Assembly: GCA_021927905.1 (NCBI GenBank)
Contig: BLLK01000023.1
Coordinates: forward strand, 310,001 to 374,000
Direction: 5' to 3'
DNA: 64,000 nucleotides
Origin: Chaetoceros tenuissimus
Lineage: Eukaryota; Bacillariophyta; Thalassiosirophyceae; Chaetocerotales; Chaetocerotaceae
In this document: positions 59,986 to 64,000 of the stretch, piece by piece
Layout of the letters: each line of letters begins with the position of its first letter
Numbering within the stretch: the first letter of the stretch is position 1
Notes under the pieces: model-generated
What the model was told of the DNA's origin: nothing
The model's input: only the letters and a program-made list of their open reading frames with translations
Databases searched by the model: none
Position numbers and translations under genes: made by a program

Positions 59986-60665
59986 TTGATATAGAGTTGC
60001 TGTTCAAATAGATTTGTCCGTTGTCTTTTGTTGAGGGTCGCAAGTCGCACACTTCGAGAAGAAGTAATCCATAATGTGGTATTTTTATGTTTGTACGTCG
60101 TTTCGGCGTGCGTATCAGAAGTTCCTTTTCATTTTCGCATAACGGATCACGACTAAAAATACGCATCACGACTCAAAAGAAAGTCCCTTCAGCTAAATTT
60201 TGCAGAGACAATGTCAAAGTGAGAGAAAAGTGAGAGAAAAGTGAGAGAAAAGTAAGAGAAGAGTTAGAGAAGAGTTAGAGAAAAGTGAGAGGAGAAATTT
60301 GCATAAAAATATATTATCAAATGTTGTAATTCATAAAAAAAGTCACAGCACTTTAGAAAGTGAACTAGGTGATAATTATACTAGAAACTTCTTACTCTAT
60401 AATGTGTTTCTCTGGTACAAAAGCAAAATCAAATTTAAACTTGCCTGAACACCATTGTAGATCAAGTATTTCGGATATTAGTTCATTCATTCGAAGCAAC
60501 AACCCAATGGTTATTGTCTTTATCCGAGGGCACAAGTAAGCGCAGCGTATATAACTTTTTAAGAAAATGATCATGGCACAAGAACAAAACCTAATAGAAT
60601 TTAACATTTTTTAAAGAAATGCATCAATCATAAAGCATAGCCAAGGAAATTCCTCGTATAGAAAG
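59986..60665. other. Intergenic region upstream of the ROCO gene
   Basis: It holds the 11-bp tandem array listed separately and presumably the ROCO promoter. A 71-codon minus-strand frame at 60392-60607 shows no family feature. Confidence 0.35.
60218..60294. repeat. 11-bp tandem repeat, seven units
   Basis: Seven units of AGTGAGAGAAA and close variants (AGTAAGAGAAG, AGTTAGAGAAG) run without interruption. Purine-rich; the function is unknown. Confidence 0.85.
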
Positions 60666-61019
60666 ATGATTCAAGAAAATATGAATGAATATGGTCTAAT
60701 CGACATCAAGAAGAGAAAAGCAAAGACTGCGTTCACTCAAGCCATCACTCATCAGCTTGTTCAGGATGGTTTTCGCTTTGTAGTTTGGGACACAAAAAGA
60801 GGAGAGTTTTTTGAATACAACATGAACATTGAAAAAGGGTTCAATGAAGTGCGTAATAAAGTGAGACAGTCACTCACAGATGGAAGGAAGAAGCTTGAAC
60901 ATGATGCTCTCAATGATAATTTTGCCCTTAATGATGATTTTCTAGGCGGTCTCGACGAGGAACAGATACTACAGGTAGTAGATCCAAACATCGAGATAAT
61001 GATAGACATTTTTGCATAG
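60666..61019 (+). CDS. DUF6824-like short protein
   Basis: An ORF of 117 residues from the ATG at 60666. AFTQAITHQLVQDGFRFVVW, then GEFFEY and VRNKVRQSLTDGRKKL follow the pattern of the second half of the diatom-expanded DUF6824 domain (IV-AI-GGRFL, W-EV, A--K--QALR). The first half of the domain (GRGG-x-NHHPGN) is missing here and I find no upstream exon for it, so this is either a truncated copy or a gene whose first exon I could not place. The tail is acidic (LGGLDEEQILQVVD). DUF6824 is of unknown function and often thought regulatory. It is convergent with the ABC transporter gene. Confidence 0.55.
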   Translation: MIQENMNEYGLIDIKKRKAKTAFTQAITHQLVQDGFRFVVWDTKRGEFFEYNMNIEKGFNEVRNKVRQSLTDGRKKLEHDALNDNFALNDDFLGGLDEEQILQVVDPNIEIMIDIFA

Positions 61020-61083
61020 GTAGGAAGAGAGAGAGAGTAGAAAATATGTACATAAAACCATTACAAAGATTGACTTTTTAAAT

Positions 61084-63968
61084 CTATTCAGCCGCTCTAT
61101 TGCAAAATAAAAAATATATATGTTCAAGAGAAGTTTTTGACAATGAAAATTGGTCAATGTATCCATTGGACAATCTTGATGTGCTACATAGAACTTTGAG
61201 GGTGTTTTCTATGTTCACCATGTCATGTGGTAGATTGAAATAGAGAGTCCTCGCTCGGTTCATACTAGACAGTGTAGCTTCAAGATAAATGTTATCCCTC
61301 ACGAATTGTATTGCCCTTTCTCGATGATAATCAGAGTCTTCTGACAAATGAAGTTGAAGAAGATAACCTTTGCTATACTTTTCTTTCAGCTTTTGCTTTT
61401 CCTCGATAACTTGCAATTCTCCCTCCGCTAAGATACCAATTCTATCACTTAAGACATCAGCTTCTTCGACCATATGTGTTGTAATGATGACAGATTTATC
61501 CCGATCGGTGTAAGATGAAATTAATTGCCAGATAAAATGCCTTGTCAGAGGATCTAGGCCTGTTGTTGGCTCGTCTAAGAGCTTTAATGAAGTAGGAGAA
61601 ACTGTTGAGATTTTACTTCATTTGTTTTGCAATTTACTTGGAAGAGCAAGCACTTACGAGAATATTTGGTTTGTTGATTAGTGAGATTGCCAAAGACAAA
61701 CGTCGCCTCATTCCACCGGATAATTTCCAGACAGTGAGACCATATATTTTTTCGTTTCCAAGTCCAACAGCTTCCGCTAAAGAAAGTGCGAACTTTGCAA
61801 TGTTTCCCCCTGAAATACCGACAAGACCTGCAAAGAGTTCTAGGTGACCTCTGACACTAACATGGTCCCACAAAAGATCATGTTGTGGGCAGCTACCTAG
61901 AACTTCATGAAAGTCTTTCCGAGACTCCTTTAAATCACGCCCATCAAGTAATGCGATTCCAGAAGTAGATTCACTACAGGAGGATAATATCGACAAAACA
62001 GTACTCTTTCCACTTCCATTATTGCCTAGTAAAGCAAGCATTTCTCCCTTTGGTATTGCAAGATCCAAAGATCCTAAAGCAACCCTGTCTTCATTATTTT
62101 GATTTGAATAAACCTTTCTGAGACCATATGTTAAAATTGGTGGAAGATCAGTATTTTGTTGGCTGATATCAAGAGAGCATTGCATTACTTGCGCACTTTC
62201 ACAGTCCGCATCATTATGAGTGTGTATCATAGGCTGTATGATTTGAAATACTTTTTCTTTTTCCAATGCGACCTCCTCAGTCCGAGGAGAGATTTCATCC
62301 AATACTGAAAACTGCGATGTTTTAGTACGTGATGGCAATCTAACAAACATGAAAAGAAGTACACCCATTAAATTCATGATCAAAGCACCATAAAGGAAAA
62401 AATGAATGTGCTGATTATTCAGGCTCTCAGCAAGTGGGAACATGCATACATTTTCCCGACAAAATTTGTCATTAAAACCTTCCATTCTTTCATCAAATCT
62501 GGCTACAGCGCGCAAAGACATTAGAATTCCTTGAAATGCACCAACGACAGGTACGAGGGATAGGTACTTAGAGGCAACGAGGTCCTGATATAATATTGAG
62601 TCTAGTCCTGAGCAGAGATATATACAGGTCAATATTTCCTCTGATTTCATCGAAGAAGGGAATTCTTGTGTTGTTGGACAGTCTATATCCTCTTTTAAAA
62701 TCGTAAACCAATCTTTTGCAGGATCTATTAAAACATCAAAAAATATGTATGGTACTAGGAGAAGCATACAGATTCCACTGATGAATCTCATAAAGTTGTA
62801 TTTACTTCCCGAAGATACAAATGACAATAACAGTAGGACACTACCCGATGAGGCAATCGCAAATATAAAAGCGACAAGTATCATCTTCGAAAAATCAGGA
62901 AGGGTAGCTTCCACTTGAAACGTTTGCGCTTCTTTGAAAAATATATTCGAATATTGAGCCAAATCATCCTTAGTCAATATTGCCCCAAGATAAAGCATAA
63001 TTGAGAGGAGAATCATGATGGTAAATTGAGAGAAAAAGGTATCCATCCAGACTGATAAAACATAAGAAGTCAACCTCAGACCTCGCAATTCCATGAATTC
63101 CAGAAGTCCCGCTGATATATCTTTGTATCCATAAGAAGCATGCCTGAGAAAGATGAACGTCAAAGCTCCTAACAACAAGAATTTCGTAGTTACATCAAAA
63201 TTCTTATTTCTTGCCAAGGTAGAGAATCCTAGGCAAGAAAGGAAAAATGTAATGTACACTGCACATGAAATCATTGAACCACGATATCCTCCTTTTTGCC
63301 ATTTTCTCCGTATATTAAACATGATCAAGGCTGAAACTTGACCATAGATAGTGACTTTTTTTGGGTGTAATAAATCAATTTGGTTTTGATCATACTCAGA
63401 CATCGTGCCATCATTATAGTCTTCGTTGATTGACAAAAAAACATCTTCAAGAGAACCTAAAAACGACCCGAGTTCTTTGACTTCACATTTATCATGATCT
63501 TTGACCCACTTTGTCAAGGATAAGATCTGAGATATATCCACCCCATAATTCTTCGACATGTGAGCATCTTTGATAGCTTCTATGGATAGCTCAATCCTTC
63601 CTTTGATTTTGTTATTTATACGGATGGCAGAAATTTCATTAGCAAAAATTTCGTTGATACTTTCAACAACATTTGTTTTTATCAAATCATTTTCAACCGT
63701 GATAACGATCTGCAAAGTTTTACCATATTGCGCTTTTAGATCAACTGGTGTTCCGTCCGCTACTTTTCGTCCGTCGCACATAACGATGACCTTATCTGCG
63801 AGTAAATCAGCTTCTTCCACTTTGGAGAGATTCGATTAGCAGATATAATTATAAAGGAATGCGTTGACAAAAATAGCGAAACTTACTTGAATGAGAAACT
63901 AGCAAAACTGTCCGGCGACTTTTCAATCTTTGAATGTGATTCCAAATGTGATAGCAGTTAAAAGGATC
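61084..63968 (-). CDS. ABCA-type ABC transporter, 3' part (runs off window)
   Basis: Three exons are visible: 63968..63887, 63819..61658 and 61581..61084, with 67- and 76-nt introns, in frame and giving 913 residues. The 5' part lies beyond the window. It begins inside NBD1 after Walker B (DPFNCYHIW), with the H-loop VSHSMEEADLLADK. Then come TMD2 with six or seven hydrophobic segments and a large loop (about 280-480), and NBD2: Walker A GNNGSGKST, signature LSGGMRRRLSLAISL and Walker B ILLLDEPTTGLDP with H-loop ITTHMVEEADVLSD. The order TMD-NBD-TMD-NBD and the regulatory segment after each NBD are typical of the ABCA (lipid exporter) subfamily. The substrate is unknown. Confidence 0.92.
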
Positions 63969-64000
63969 CTATATGAAGATGGGTTTGGGTCCTGTTAGGT

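Noticed and set aside
1-64000. tRNA, rRNA or snRNA genes
   Set aside because: No stretch with a convincing T-loop/anticodon arrangement or rRNA core was seen by eye; a covariance-model scan would be decisive.

Overview
The window looks like nuclear DNA of a photosynthetic stramenopile, most likely a centric diatom of the Chaetoceros type. It is AT-rich, and many genes carry short GT-AG introns (63-88 nt where I could place both ends). A class I aldolase and an alanyl-tRNA synthetase begin with signal-peptide/ASAF-like plastid leaders. There is a cyclin, a BspA-type leucine-rich repeat family whose N-terminal signature I associate with Chaetoceros, and a DUF6824-like fragment. The species assignment is inference. 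I saw no rRNA, tRNA or CRISPR.

Left part (1-19.5 kb) is mostly housekeeping: an O-GlcNAc-transferase-like TPR protein that has lost key catalytic residues, a class II CPD photolyase, a four-helix membrane protein, a coiled-coil protein, plastid aldolase divergent from alanyl-tRNA synthetase, a secreted Cys-rich protein, D-2-hydroxyglutarate dehydrogenase, a DysF-domain coiled-coil protein and a cyclin. A decayed copy of the 3' end of the first gene lies at 5.25-5.4 kb.

Middle left (19.5-29 kb) is repeat-rich. A 1.5 kb region with terminal inverted repeats is followed 48 bp later by a 6.5 kb tyrosine-recombinase retroelement of the PAT/Ngaro type (DIRS order). Its split direct repeats are identical, so it is young. 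It ends 148 bp before a HAD-phosphatase-like gene carrying a PCNA-binding (PIP) box and a SUMO-interacting motif.

Middle right (30-52 kb) contains an atlastin-like GTPase, two small N-myristoylated paralogues, and a lineage-specific expansion. Four copies of an ankyrin-like family lie on the minus strand (34.9, 37.0, 39.0 and 47.2 kb). Two of them are paired head-to-head with paralogous protein kinases (41.0 and 50.0 kb), and a zinc-ribbon gene follows each kinase. The second block is decayed: its ankyrin-like copy has a frameshift, its zinc-ribbon gene is a remnant, and a 0.7 kb MITE-like element sits in the shared promoter. All four ankyrin-like copies have an ACGTCA (CRE-like) box upstream.

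Right part (52-64 kb) has a membrane-anchored MACPF protein with two C-type lectin domains, then a 1511-residue ROCO protein (LRR, ankyrin, Roc, COR, a CHAT/caspase-like domain and a Cys-rich tail). It ends with a DUF6824-like fragment and the 3' part of an ABCA-type transporter that runs off the window. The ROCO-CHAT protein is the best candidate for an undescribed signalling or cell-death system; the duplicated kinase/ankyrin-like module with its shared promoter box is the second.
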